A DNA stretch of 26,505 nt, taken from the NCBI GenBank assembly GCA_024234635.1, contig JACKNX010000033.1:1-26505 (forward strand), in the 5' to 3' direction. Made by a program: the position numbers and the translations under genes. This DNA comes from Pseudomonadales bacterium. GTDB lineage: Bacteria > Pseudomonadota > Gammaproteobacteria > Pseudomonadales > Azotimanducaceae. This document shows positions 15,095 through 22,396 of this stretch, one piece after another (position 1 is the stretch's first letter; each line of letters starts with the position of its first letter). The notes beneath the pieces were generated by a model. It was given only the letters and a program-made list of their open reading frames with translations. It was not told where the DNA came from and did not search any database.

Positions 15095-15988
15095 ATGAGC
15101 GATTTGGCGGCAGTCACCGGCGCCACGGGAATGGTCGGAAAACGCATAGTTTCCGCACTGATTGCCCGGGGATTGCGCGTGCGCATCCTGACGCGGGCCG
15201 CCGACCACCGAGACTCCCGAACAGAAATCGTTCATGGGGACCTTTCCGACGCGGTGAGCGTGGGCAGGCTGCTGGAAGGAGCAACGATGTTGTTCCACTG
15301 CGCCGCGGAACTCCATGACGAGACACGGATGTGGCAAACGAATGTCGAGGGCACAGAGTCTCTGCTTGAAGTGGCGGAGAAGACCGACCTGAAATATATC
15401 TGCCACCTCAGCAGCGTCGGTGTCATCGGCCTGGTGTCGAATCCCCTGGTAGACGAGACCACGGAATGCCGTCCCATGAATGCCTATGAAAAGTCGAAGC
15501 GCGAGTCTGAAATGCGGGTCGAACGCTACCAGGGAAATGCTCGGGTGGTTGTGCTGCGTCCGACCAATGTCGTCGACCGGAACAGGAACTTCCTGCACCA
15601 ACTGGGCAAGGCCAAGGTATTCATCAAGGGAGGGGAAAACGCCCACCTCATTCACGCGGATGACGTGGCGGCTGCGGCCATCTATTTCCTCGACCATCCT
15701 TCCTTCGATCGACGTGCTTGCTTCATTTTGTCGTGTGACGAGGAGAAAATGAATACGGTGGCTGGCATAGTTGCCCTGTGTGGCGCAATCAAGAACAAGC
15801 AGGCGCTCGACTCCGTGAAGCCCCTGCCACATCTTCCCTGGGTGATCCCGTACCTGATGAGGCGTGCGACCAAAGGTCCGTGCAACCGCGGTGACGTTCG
15901 GTATTCTTCCAGGAAAATCCTGTCGGCAGGATTCAGTTTTCCACGGGGACTGATCGGCGCACTAGAGGATCTTTGTGAAGATACTTAA
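15095..15988 (+). CDS. NAD-dependent epimerase/dehydratase-family SDR, substrate unknown
   Basis: The 297-residue extended SDR has VTGATGMVGKRI (7-18), HLSSVGVIG (104-112) and catalytic Tyr131/Lys135 (NAYEKSKRESE). ATG at 15095 is chosen over the in-frame TTG at 15074 because AGGGGG (15083-15088) lies 6 bases before it and the Rossmann strand starts directly after. It could be a UDP-sugar 4-epimerase or 4-reductase, and also resembles 3-beta-hydroxysteroid dehydrogenase-like SDRs, so the substrate is open. A 158-bp gap separates it from the L-sugar genes. Its end overlaps the following glycosyltransferase by 14 bases, suggesting that this pair came and acts together. Confidence 0.7.
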   Translation: MSDLAAVTGATGMVGKRIVSALIARGLRVRILTRAADHRDSRTEIVHGDLSDAVSVGRLLEGATMLFHCAAELHDETRMWQTNVEGTESLLEVAEKTDLKYICHLSSVGVIGLVSNPLVDETTECRPMNAYEKSKRESEMRVERYQGNARVVVLRPTNVVDRNRNFLHQLGKAKVFIKGGENAHLIHADDVAAAAIYFLDHPSFDRRACFILSCDEEKMNTVAGIVALCGAIKNKQALDSVKPLPHLPWVIPYLMRRATKGPCNRGDVRYSSRKILSAGFSFPRGLIGALEDLCEDT

Positions 15989-17123
15989 TGTGAATATGAG
16001 CATCGACCCGGTTCGCGGCGGAGGCACGGCCGAAAGAACGGTGGAAATGTCGAAAGCCCTGGCGGGCAATGGTCATGCGACGACGATCCTGACGCTCGAC
16101 ATCGGCATCACGGCCGCGCGCAGGGCGGAGCTCGAGGGCGTGGTCGTCGTCGCGTTGCCGTGCCTGAGCAGGCGTTTCTACCTGCCACGGCCGAAGCTGG
16201 GGGTCATTTCCTCCCTCGTTGAAAGCGCGGATGTCGTGCATCTGATGGGGCATTGGACCTTGTTGAATGCCCTTGTCTATTTCTACATCCGGAAGTTCGA
16301 CAAGACCTACGTCGTGTGTCCCGCCGGGGCCTTGCCCCTGTTTGGACGGTCCCGGCGCATCAAGACAATCTATAACTGGATTGTGGGGCGCAACATCATC
16401 CGGAAATCGGACGCGCAAATCGTGATCGCGCCCAGTGAAACCACGCAGTTCTCTGAATACGGGGTTTCGCCTGAAAAGATCGTATGGATTCCCAATGGAA
16501 TCAACATTTCTCCCTTGCAGGCGCGGGATGACGACGCGTTCAGGAAAAGATATGGCCTCGGGGAATTTCCGTTCATTCTCTATATTGGCCGGCTGAACCC
16601 CATCAAAGGGCCGGATCTGCTCCTCGAGGCTTTTGCCCAAGTGGCCAATGAGTTTCCCGAAGCGCATCTGGTTATTGCGGGCCCCGACGAAGGCATGCAG
16701 GAGCAGCTTGAGAAAACCGCGTCAGACCATGCGATGGCTGACCGGATTCACTTTATCGGACATATTTCGGGAGAGACGAAATCCCACGCGCTGCACGCAG
16801 CACAACTGATGGTGATTCCTTCGCGCCAGGAAGCGATGTCGATCGTTGTGCTCGAGGCCGGCATTGCGGGGCTTCCCGTCCTGCTCACCGATCGCTGCGG
16901 AATGAACAACCTGCGTGATATCGGCGCCGGGGTGGTGGTGCCTGCAACCGTCGAGGGGCTGCGAAGCGGCCTGCGCGATCTGCTCCGCAATCCCGGCAAA
17001 ATGGCGTCCGTGGGAAGTAATCTCCAGGCCCATGTCTACCAGAACTATCTGTGGACTTCCATCGTCACGAAATTCGAGACTCTCTACCGAAAACTGGCCG
17101 GCGCCCGGGCAACCCCCGCATGA
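15975..17123 (+). CDS. Glycosyltransferase family 4
   Basis: The 382-residue GT-B retaining transferase starts at GTG 15975 (MKILNVNMSIDPVRGGGTAE), inside the end of the preceding SDR, with a GAGG about 8 bases upstream. The Gly-rich GGGTAERTVEMSKAL segment (15-29) is the usual acceptor-side loop. WIPNGIN (171-177) and LYIGRLNPIKGPDLLLEAF (202-220) are GT4 landmarks. The E-x7-E donor motif is Glu286 and Glu294 (EAMSIVVLE). It would add a sugar of the O-unit from a nucleotide donor, possibly the product of the overlapping SDR gene. The C-terminus ends normally, and nothing suggests truncation. Confidence 0.85.
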   Translation: MKILNVNMSIDPVRGGGTAERTVEMSKALAGNGHATTILTLDIGITAARRAELEGVVVVALPCLSRRFYLPRPKLGVISSLVESADVVHLMGHWTLLNALVYFYIRKFDKTYVVCPAGALPLFGRSRRIKTIYNWIVGRNIIRKSDAQIVIAPSETTQFSEYGVSPEKIVWIPNGINISPLQARDDDAFRKRYGLGEFPFILYIGRLNPIKGPDLLLEAFAQVANEFPEAHLVIAGPDEGMQEQLEKTASDHAMADRIHFIGHISGETKSHALHAAQLMVIPSRQEAMSIVVLEAGIAGLPVLLTDRCGMNNLRDIGAGVVVPATVEGLRSGLRDLLRNPGKMASVGSNLQAHVYQNYLWTSIVTKFETLYRKLAGARATPA

Positions 17124-17244
17124 GCGTTGTGGCCGATGATCAAATCTGATGCGAGTACATGAAGCATGAAGCGAACTGACCGGCGGCTGTGTCTGTCCCG
17201 ACCCCATGGGCAAACGGGAAGCCTTGTCCTTGATGGCGCAGGTA

Positions 17245-17263
17245 TCTCCGGGCCTGGCGGAGA
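17245..17263 (+). promoter_or_regulatory. Hairpin covering the ribosome binding site of the next gene
   Basis: TCTCCG (17245-17250) and CGGAGA (17258-17263) form a perfect 6-bp stem with a 7-base loop. The only Shine-Dalgarno-like sequence before the GTG at 17273, GGAG at 17259-17262, lies inside the right arm. The fold could reduce initiation. No terminator U-tract follows. The gap 17124-17272 has no other recognisable feature. Confidence 0.3.
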
Positions 17264-17272
17264 CGACACGAC

Positions 17273-18223
17273 GTGATCCTGGTGACGGGGGCCACGGGTT
17301 TTGTGGGGCATGCGGTGGTGCAAGGCCTGTTATCCGACAACCTGGCGCAGCAGCTGGTTGTGGCGGTGCGGGCACTGGATCGGCGCTGGCCTGATCGTGT
17401 GCGGCCGTATCCGGTAGGCGATCTGGCCGGCACCGTCGATTGGTCAGGGGTGCTGGGCGGTGTGCGTTGCATCATCCATTGTGCGGCTCGCGTGCATGTC
17501 ATGGCGGAAAGCGCGGCCGATCCGCTGGGGGAGTTTCGCAGGGTCAACACCGCCGCGACGCTGGCGTTGGCGCGCGCGGCCGTTCTCGCCGGTGTGCGGC
17601 GGTTCGTGTACGTAAGCACCATCAAGGTCAATGGCGAGGAGACGTTGCCCGGCGTTCCATTCACGGCCGATGACACTGCACGTCCACAGGACCCTTACGC
17701 AATATCCAAGCATGAGGCGGAGCAGGGACTTCAGGCGATTGGCGCCGATGCGGGCATGGAGGTTGTTATCGTACGCCCGCCGTTGGTATATGGGCCCGGC
17801 GTCGGAGGCAACTTCGCATCCATGATGCGCTGGCTGGATCGCGGCGTTCCGCTGCCCCTGGCGTCGGTCACCGACAACCGGCGCAGCCTGGTGGCGTTGG
17901 ACAACCTGGTTGATCTGCTCAAGCAATGTGCCGTCAAGCCACTGGCGCCCTTCACGGTACTGCTGGTCAGTGACGGGGCCGACCTGTCTACGGCAGCGTT
18001 GCTGCGGCGCCTCGCGCTCGCCCGTGGCGGCCATGCGCGTCTGTATCCGGTTCCGCCACGCCTTTTACGATGCATGGGCCGGGCTCTGGGCCAGGGACCG
18101 GCGTTGCAGCGCCTCACGGGCAGTCTGCAGATCGACCTGTCCGACACGCAGCGCGTACTGGGCTGGTCGCCTCCTATCGGCGTGGACGAAGGCCTGCGCC
18201 GTACCCTCGGTACCACGGCCTGA
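17273..18223 (+). CDS. UDP-2-acetamido-2,6-dideoxyhexulose 4-reductase, WbpV/WreQ-like
   Basis: The 316-residue SDR has VTGATGFVGHAVV at 4-16, FVYVSTIKVNGEETLPG at 111-127, catalytic Tyr142/Lys146 in DPYAISKHEAEQ, and RPPLVYGPGVGGNF followed by RRSLVALDNLVDLL. The IKVNGE and RPPLVYGPG blocks are typical of the WbpV/WreQ group. That group reduces the 4-keto product of WbpM-type dehydratases to UDP-D-QuiNAc, or to UDP-D-FucNAc in related enzymes. A WbpM homologue at 20455 and a short sugar-phosphate transferase just downstream complete a plausible D-QuiNAc initiation pathway. The start is GTG 17273, which places the Rossmann strand at residue 2. Other UDP-sugar 4-epimerases of the same family are possible alternatives. 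Confidence 0.7.
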   Translation: MILVTGATGFVGHAVVQGLLSDNLAQQLVVAVRALDRRWPDRVRPYPVGDLAGTVDWSGVLGGVRCIIHCAARVHVMAESAADPLGEFRRVNTAATLALARAAVLAGVRRFVYVSTIKVNGEETLPGVPFTADDTARPQDPYAISKHEAEQGLQAIGADAGMEVVIVRPPLVYGPGVGGNFASMMRWLDRGVPLPLASVTDNRRSLVALDNLVDLLKQCAVKPLAPFTVLLVSDGADLSTAALLRRLALARGGHARLYPVPPRLLRCMGRALGQGPALQRLTGSLQIDLSDTQRVLGWSPPIGVDEGLRRTLGTTA

Positions 18224-18233
18224 CGACTGCCCC

Positions 18234-18800
18234 ATGCTGGTCAAGCGCTTGTTCGATCTGTCCCTGGCCCTTGCGTTGACTGTTGTGTTGGCGCTGCCAT
18301 GCGCGATCATCTGGTTGCTGGTGCGGCTGACCTCGCCGGGCCCGGCGTTGTATTGGTCCGATCGGGTCGGCAAGAACAATGTGCTGTTCAGCATGCCGAA
18401 ATTCCGCAGCATGCGCACCGACACTCCGGCAATCGCGTCCCATCTGATGGCGGACCCGCAGGACTACATGACACCGATTGGCTCTTTCCTGCGGCGAAGC
18501 AGTCTGGACGAAGTGCCGCAGTTGTGGAGCATTCTCGCCGGTGACATGAGTTTTGTCGGTCCGCGGCCAGCGCTGTACAACCAGGATGACCTGATTGCGA
18601 TGCGCACGGCGCGGGGCGTGCATGAACTGGTTCCAGGATTGACTGGCTGGGCACAGATCAACGGGCGTGACGAAATACCGATTCCGGAAAAGGTCGAACT
18701 GGATGCGTACTATTTGCAAAGGCGGTCCTTCTGGTTCGATGTTCAGATAATGGTCGGCACGGCACTGAAAGTCATGCGTCGAGAAAATGTCACGCATTAG
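18234..18800 (+). CDS. PglC-type undecaprenyl-phosphate sugar-1-phosphate transferase
   Basis: The 188-residue monotopic phosphoglycosyl transferase (Pfam bacterial sugar transferase) has one N-terminal re-entrant hydrophobic segment (about 11-31). Other motifs are SPGPALYWSDRVGKN (34-48), KFRSMRTDT (56-64), RRSSLDEVPQLWSIL (87-101) with the catalytic Asp92-Glu93 pair, SFVGPRPAL (106-114) and VPGLTGWAQINGRD (133-146). It is the minimal PglC form, without the WbaP/WcaJ N-terminal membrane domain. It transfers a sugar-1-phosphate to undecaprenyl phosphate and so starts O-unit assembly. It lies 10 bases after the WbpV-like gene, which suggests D-QuiNAc-1-P as substrate, as for WreU of Rhizobium. 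The frame is open upstream, and ATG 18234 is chosen by homology. Confidence 0.85.
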   Translation: MLVKRLFDLSLALALTVVLALPCAIIWLLVRLTSPGPALYWSDRVGKNNVLFSMPKFRSMRTDTPAIASHLMADPQDYMTPIGSFLRRSSLDEVPQLWSILAGDMSFVGPRPALYNQDDLIAMRTARGVHELVPGLTGWAQINGRDEIPIPEKVELDAYYLQRRSFWFDVQIMVGTALKVMRRENVTH

Positions 18801-18865
18801 AATCGCAGCCTCGGCAAGACAAGAAATTAATGGGAGTTATCAAGCATGTATTTGAAGGTGATGCG

Positions 18866-19213
18866 ATGACCAACCTGATCGATATTCAGAGCCAGATCGA
18901 AAAGCTGCAGAAGCAGGCCAATGACATTCGATCCAAGGAGTTCGACAAGACCGTCCAGGAAATCGTCGAGAAGATGCGTGCCTTCGGAATCACGGTCAAG
19001 GATATTCAGGCGGCCATTGCCCGGCCCGCATCGAAAAAGCCGGCGAAGGCGCGGCGTGGCGCCGACAAGGCTCCGGCCGCCAAAGTGGCGGCCAAGTTTC
19101 GCGGACCGAATGGCGAAACCTGGAGTGGTCGCGGCTTGACTCCGCGTTGGCTGGCGAGTTTGGTTGAGCAGGGCCGGAAAAAGGAAGAATTTGCCATTGC
19201 CAATCCAGGTTGA
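18866..19213 (+). CDS. H-NS-family nucleoid protein
   Basis: The 115-residue protein has the H-NS architecture. There is an N-terminal coiled-coil oligomerisation region (about 1-50, IQSQIEKLQKQANDIRSKEF) and a basic Lys/Ala/Pro linker (about 53-77). The C-terminal DNA-binding domain is FRGPNGETWSGRGLTPRWL (78-96), whose SGRG is the AT-minor-groove hook equivalent to the QGR of enterobacterial H-NS. H-NS proteins silence AT-rich, horizontally gained DNA. ATG 18866 with GAAGG 7 bases upstream is preferred to the in-frame ATG at 18830. The spacer 18801-18865 is more AT-rich than its surroundings and may hold its promoter. The gene sits between the initiating transferase and the ligase of the O-antigen locus, which is an unusual place and suggests local silencing control. 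Confidence 0.9.
   Translation: MTNLIDIQSQIEKLQKQANDIRSKEFDKTVQEIVEKMRAFGITVKDIQAAIARPASKKPAKARRGADKAPAAKVAAKFRGPNGETWSGRGLTPRWLASLVEQGRKKEEFAIANPG
19181..19187 (+). promoter_or_regulatory. Ribosome binding site of the ligase gene, inside the H-NS coding region
   Basis: AAGGAAG, within the last codons of the H-NS gene, lies 9 bases before TTG 19197 and 3 before TTG 19191. This decides the ligase start in favour of 19197 over the first possible TTG at 19164, which has no Shine-Dalgarno sequence. No ATG or GTG is available before the first membrane helix. Confidence 0.5.
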
Positions 19214-20462
19214 GTCGCGCGAAGTCGCACCGCATCTTCGGAGGGCACGCTTTGGACAGAAGTCGGTAGTTCTCCTGGCGTTCAGCTGGGGTGTGGCCGC
19301 ATTCACGCCGGTCGGCGTGATGTACCTGCATTTGTTGCTGATGCTGCTGGCGCTGGCGGCCAGCGGTGACATCGCGCATCGCGTGCGGTGCTTGCGTGCC
19401 AGTGGGTATCTGCCGCCGATCCTGGCCATGCTGTTGTGGACTGCGGCAGCGACCCTGACGGGTGATTGGTATCCCGATACTGCGACGCGGCTGTTCCATG
19501 TGTTCCGGGTGGCGTTGGTGCTGGTTCTTGGCCTGATGCTCACTCCGCGAGAAGCGCGCTTCGCACTCGCCGGTTTTGTCGGCGGCGCCTTGCTCGCGGC
19601 GCTGGTGGTGGCGGTGCACCATGTCTGGGGCCTGCCGCCGTGGACCATCTGGGCCAGTTTGCTGTCCTCGCGCAACAATTTCAGCAGCGGGAACATGATC
19701 ACGATGGCCGTGGCCAGCGGCGTGTGCCTGGTTGTCGCGTTGGGCAAATCGACGGATTCGGTCGGGCGCGTGCTTGCGCTGACAGCGACGATGCTGTTGA
19801 CGGTCACGGTCGCCCTGCACGCGGTGTCGCGCAATGCGCAGCTGCTGCTGGCGATCCTCCCACTGTGCGCCGTGTTGTGCCGGTTTCGGTCCTTGCGTGC
19901 CTCCCTCGCGGGCGCGGCTGCCGTGTTGGCGCTGCTGGCCGCGGTATGGCAGTTGTCTCCGACCGTCCATGATCGATTCGAGGAGTTGGCCGCCAACCTG
20001 CAATTGGCACAGGCCGATGCCGATTACGGAACGAGTGGGGGCGTGCGACTGCGGATGTACGAAGAGGCTTTGCAGGGAATGGCGGAGCATCCGCTGATCG
20101 GTACCGGGCTCGGAAGCTGGTTGCCACATTGGATTTCTGTCTGGAAGACGATTGACGGGCAGGCCTCGGACGCGTCGCGCCAGCAGTTTGCCAACATCAA
20201 CAACCCGCACAATGACTTCCTGCTCAATGGCATGGAGACTGGCGTCGCCGGCATGTTGATACTGGTATGGCTACTGGCGCGGTTCGTCGCCACCGGATGG
20301 CGCAAACGCACCGTCGCAGGTGATATCTCTGTCGTGATGGCTGTGGGGCTCTTCGTGACGGCCATGGTCAATGCGCCGTTTCGCGATGCGGCGCTGGGAA
20401 TGAGCCTGTTGTGGCTGCTCGCGGTCAGTGCCGCCGTTCGCGAGGAATCGATCGATGCTTAA
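19197..20462 (+). CDS. O-antigen ligase (WaaL-like, Wzy_C superfamily)
   Basis: The membrane protein of about 421 residues (TTG start at 19197; 432 if TTG 19164 is used) has around ten transmembrane segments. The diagnostic periplasmic loop contains SGGVRLRMYEEALQGMAEHP then LIGTGLGSW (about 280-308) and INNPHNDFLLNGMETG (about 334-349). The Arg residues and the His of the HND motif (about His338) correspond to residues needed in WaaL ligases, which move undecaprenyl-linked O-antigen to lipid A-core. The family also includes Wzy polymerases, but a separate Wzy candidate exists at 9270. The start overlaps the H-NS gene by 17 bases, and the end overlaps the WbpM gene by 8 (ATGCTTAA). Translation is probably coupled along H-NS, ligase and dehydratase. 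Confidence 0.75.
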   Translation: MPIQVESREVAPHLRRARFGQKSVVLLAFSWGVAAFTPVGVMYLHLLLMLLALAASGDIAHRVRCLRASGYLPPILAMLLWTAAATLTGDWYPDTATRLFHVFRVALVLVLGLMLTPREARFALAGFVGGALLAALVVAVHHVWGLPPWTIWASLLSSRNNFSSGNMITMAVASGVCLVVALGKSTDSVGRVLALTATMLLTVTVALHAVSRNAQLLLAILPLCAVLCRFRSLRASLAGAAAVLALLAAVWQLSPTVHDRFEELAANLQLAQADADYGTSGGVRLRMYEEALQGMAEHPLIGTGLGSWLPHWISVWKTIDGQASDASRQQFANINNPHNDFLLNGMETGVAGMLILVWLLARFVATGWRKRTVAGDISVVMAVGLFVTAMVNAPFRDAALGMSLLWLLAVSAAVREESIDA

Positions 20463-22338
20463 GCGCCTGCTGAAGTTGCCCCGTATCGGCAAGCAGCTCA
20501 CTGTCATCCTGATGGATGTTGTGCTGGCGACTGTCGCGACCTGGCTCGCCTTCAGCCTTCGGCTGGACACATTGCACTGGCCCGTTGGTCTGCAATGGCG
20601 GATCTACTGGATCGCTCCGCTGCTGGCGGTTCCCATCTTTGTCTACCTGGGTTTGTACCGCGCGATCTTCCGATACACCGGAATGGCCGCGCTGATGGCT
20701 ATCGCCCGTGCCGTCGGGGTCTATGCCGTCATCCTGTTTGCCCTGCTGGTGTGGCAGCGATGGCCCGATGTTCCCCGCAGCATCGGGGTCCTGCAACCAC
20801 TCATCTTCCTGCTGCTGGCCGGCAGCAGCCGCGCCATGGCGCGATTCTGGCTGGCGGGGTTCGGCTGGAACGGCGTCAAGTCCGAAGGACGTCTTCTCAT
20901 CTACGGTGCCGGCCAGTCCGGCGTTCAGACGGCCGCTGCGCTCGGCAACGCCACACAGTACACGCTGGTCGGCTTCATTGACGACGATGTCGCAAAGGCC
21001 GGGCGCAGCATCAACGGCGCGCGGGTGCATTTGCCCAGCGCGATCGACGATCTGGTCAAGCGGCGGGGCGTCACGGACATTCTGCTGGCATTGCCCAGCG
21101 CGTCTCGATCAAGGCGCAACGCGATCATCGCCAGCCTGCGCCACGTGCCTGTCCATGTCCGGTCTTTGCCGGGCATCTCCGACCTGACCAGTGGCAGGGT
21201 CAAGGTGAGCGACATCAAAGAGCTGGATATCGAGGATTTGCTGGGGCGCGATCCGGTTGTACCGGTCGATTCAAAGGGGCGCCACGACATCCGCGGCCAG
21301 ACGGTGCTGGTCACCGGAGCCGGCGGGAGCATCGGCAGCGAGTTGTGCCGTCAGATCGTGCTCGAGCAACCTGTGCGGCTGGTCCTGCTCGATCACAACG
21401 AGTTCGGCCTCTACACCGTGCATCAGGAACTGCTGGCGCTGTGTCGCGCAAGAGCGCTGAAGGTCGAGATCGTCGCGGTGCTGGGCAGTGTCCGCAATCG
21501 CCGACGCCTGCAGGAGCTGTTGCGCGAGTACCGGCCAAGCTGGATCTACCATGCTGCGGCATACAAGCATGTGCCGCTCGTTGAAAGCAACCCATCGGAA
21601 GGCATTGAGAACAACGTCATCGGCTCGCTGAACATGGCCAGTGTTGCGATGGAGTCCGGCGTTGCCAATTTCGTTCTGGTGTCTACCGACAAGGCGGTGC
21701 GACCGACCAATGTGATGGGCGCCAGCAAACGTCTGGCGGAGATGGTGTTGCAGGCACTGGCAGCCCGTGCCGACTCCAAGGGTACGCGGTTCAGCATGGT
21801 GCGATTCGGCAACGTGCTGGGCTCCAGTGGCAGCGTGGTCCCGTTGTTTCGGGCGCAGCTCGCAAGCGGCGGGCCACTGACCGTCACCCACCCAGAGGTC
21901 ACGCGCTACTTCATGACGATCCCGGAGGCTGCGCAGCTGGTGTTGCTGGCAGGGTCGATGGCCGAGGGCGGCGAGGTTTTTGTGCTCGACATGGGCCAAC
22001 CGGTCAAGATCATGGATCTGGCTATGCGCATGGTCGAGCTGTCCGGTTTGCGTGTGCGCGACGAGTTGAATCCCGATGGCGATATCGCGATCGAGATCAG
22101 CGGCTTGCGTCCCGGCGAAAAGTTGTACGAGGAACTGCTCATCGGCAACAACCCGACACCATCGGCACATCCCAGGATCATGAAAGCCCATGAGGAGTTC
22201 CTGCCATGGGAGGAACTTCAGGTTCAGCTCGAACAATTGCGCGAGGCGATTGAAATGGAGCGTATCGACGTTCTCAAGGATGTCCTCAGGACCTGTGTCA
22301 ATGGTTATGTCGACTCGGCTTACAGTCCGCTGAAGTGA
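20455..22338 (+). CDS. wbpM: Membrane-bound UDP-GlcNAc 4,6-dehydratase, WbpM/CapD/WreV family
   Basis: The 627-residue protein has an N-terminal membrane domain with four hydrophobic segments in about the first 130 residues (near 15-35, 50-68, 80-100 and 110-125). A CoA-binding-like Rossmann domain follows (GAGQSG, 151-156; FIDDD). The C-terminal catalytic SDR domain has VTGAGGSIGSELCRQ (286-300), HAAAYKHVPLVE (366-377) and LVSTDKAVRPTNVMGASK (408-425). Met421 replaces the SDR tyrosine, the SMK centre known from WbpM. The enzyme makes UDP-2-acetamido-2,6-dideoxy-D-xylo-4-hexulose, the precursor of D-QuiNAc and D-FucNAc. ATG 20455, with GAGGAA 7 bases upstream, is preferred to the in-frame start at 20428. 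Length and domain order are normal. It is the last gene of the polysaccharide locus, as WbpM homologues often are. Confidence 0.9.
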   Translation: MLKRLLKLPRIGKQLTVILMDVVLATVATWLAFSLRLDTLHWPVGLQWRIYWIAPLLAVPIFVYLGLYRAIFRYTGMAALMAIARAVGVYAVILFALLVWQRWPDVPRSIGVLQPLIFLLLAGSSRAMARFWLAGFGWNGVKSEGRLLIYGAGQSGVQTAAALGNATQYTLVGFIDDDVAKAGRSINGARVHLPSAIDDLVKRRGVTDILLALPSASRSRRNAIIASLRHVPVHVRSLPGISDLTSGRVKVSDIKELDIEDLLGRDPVVPVDSKGRHDIRGQTVLVTGAGGSIGSELCRQIVLEQPVRLVLLDHNEFGLYTVHQELLALCRARALKVEIVAVLGSVRNRRRLQELLREYRPSWIYHAAAYKHVPLVESNPSEGIENNVIGSLNMASVAMESGVANFVLVSTDKAVRPTNVMGASKRLAEMVLQALAARADSKGTRFSMVRFGNVLGSSGSVVPLFRAQLASGGPLTVTHPEVTRYFMTIPEAAQLVLLAGSMAEGGEVFVLDMGQPVKIMDLAMRMVELSGLRVRDELNPDGDIAIEISGLRPGEKLYEELLIGNNPTPSAHPRIMKAHEEFLPWEELQVQLEQLREAIEMERIDVLKDVLRTCVNGYVDSAYSPLK

Positions 22339-22396
22339 TCCGACCTGCGGTGATGTTGCACAATGACGCATCCCCACCCCGCATCGATTGCCACCC

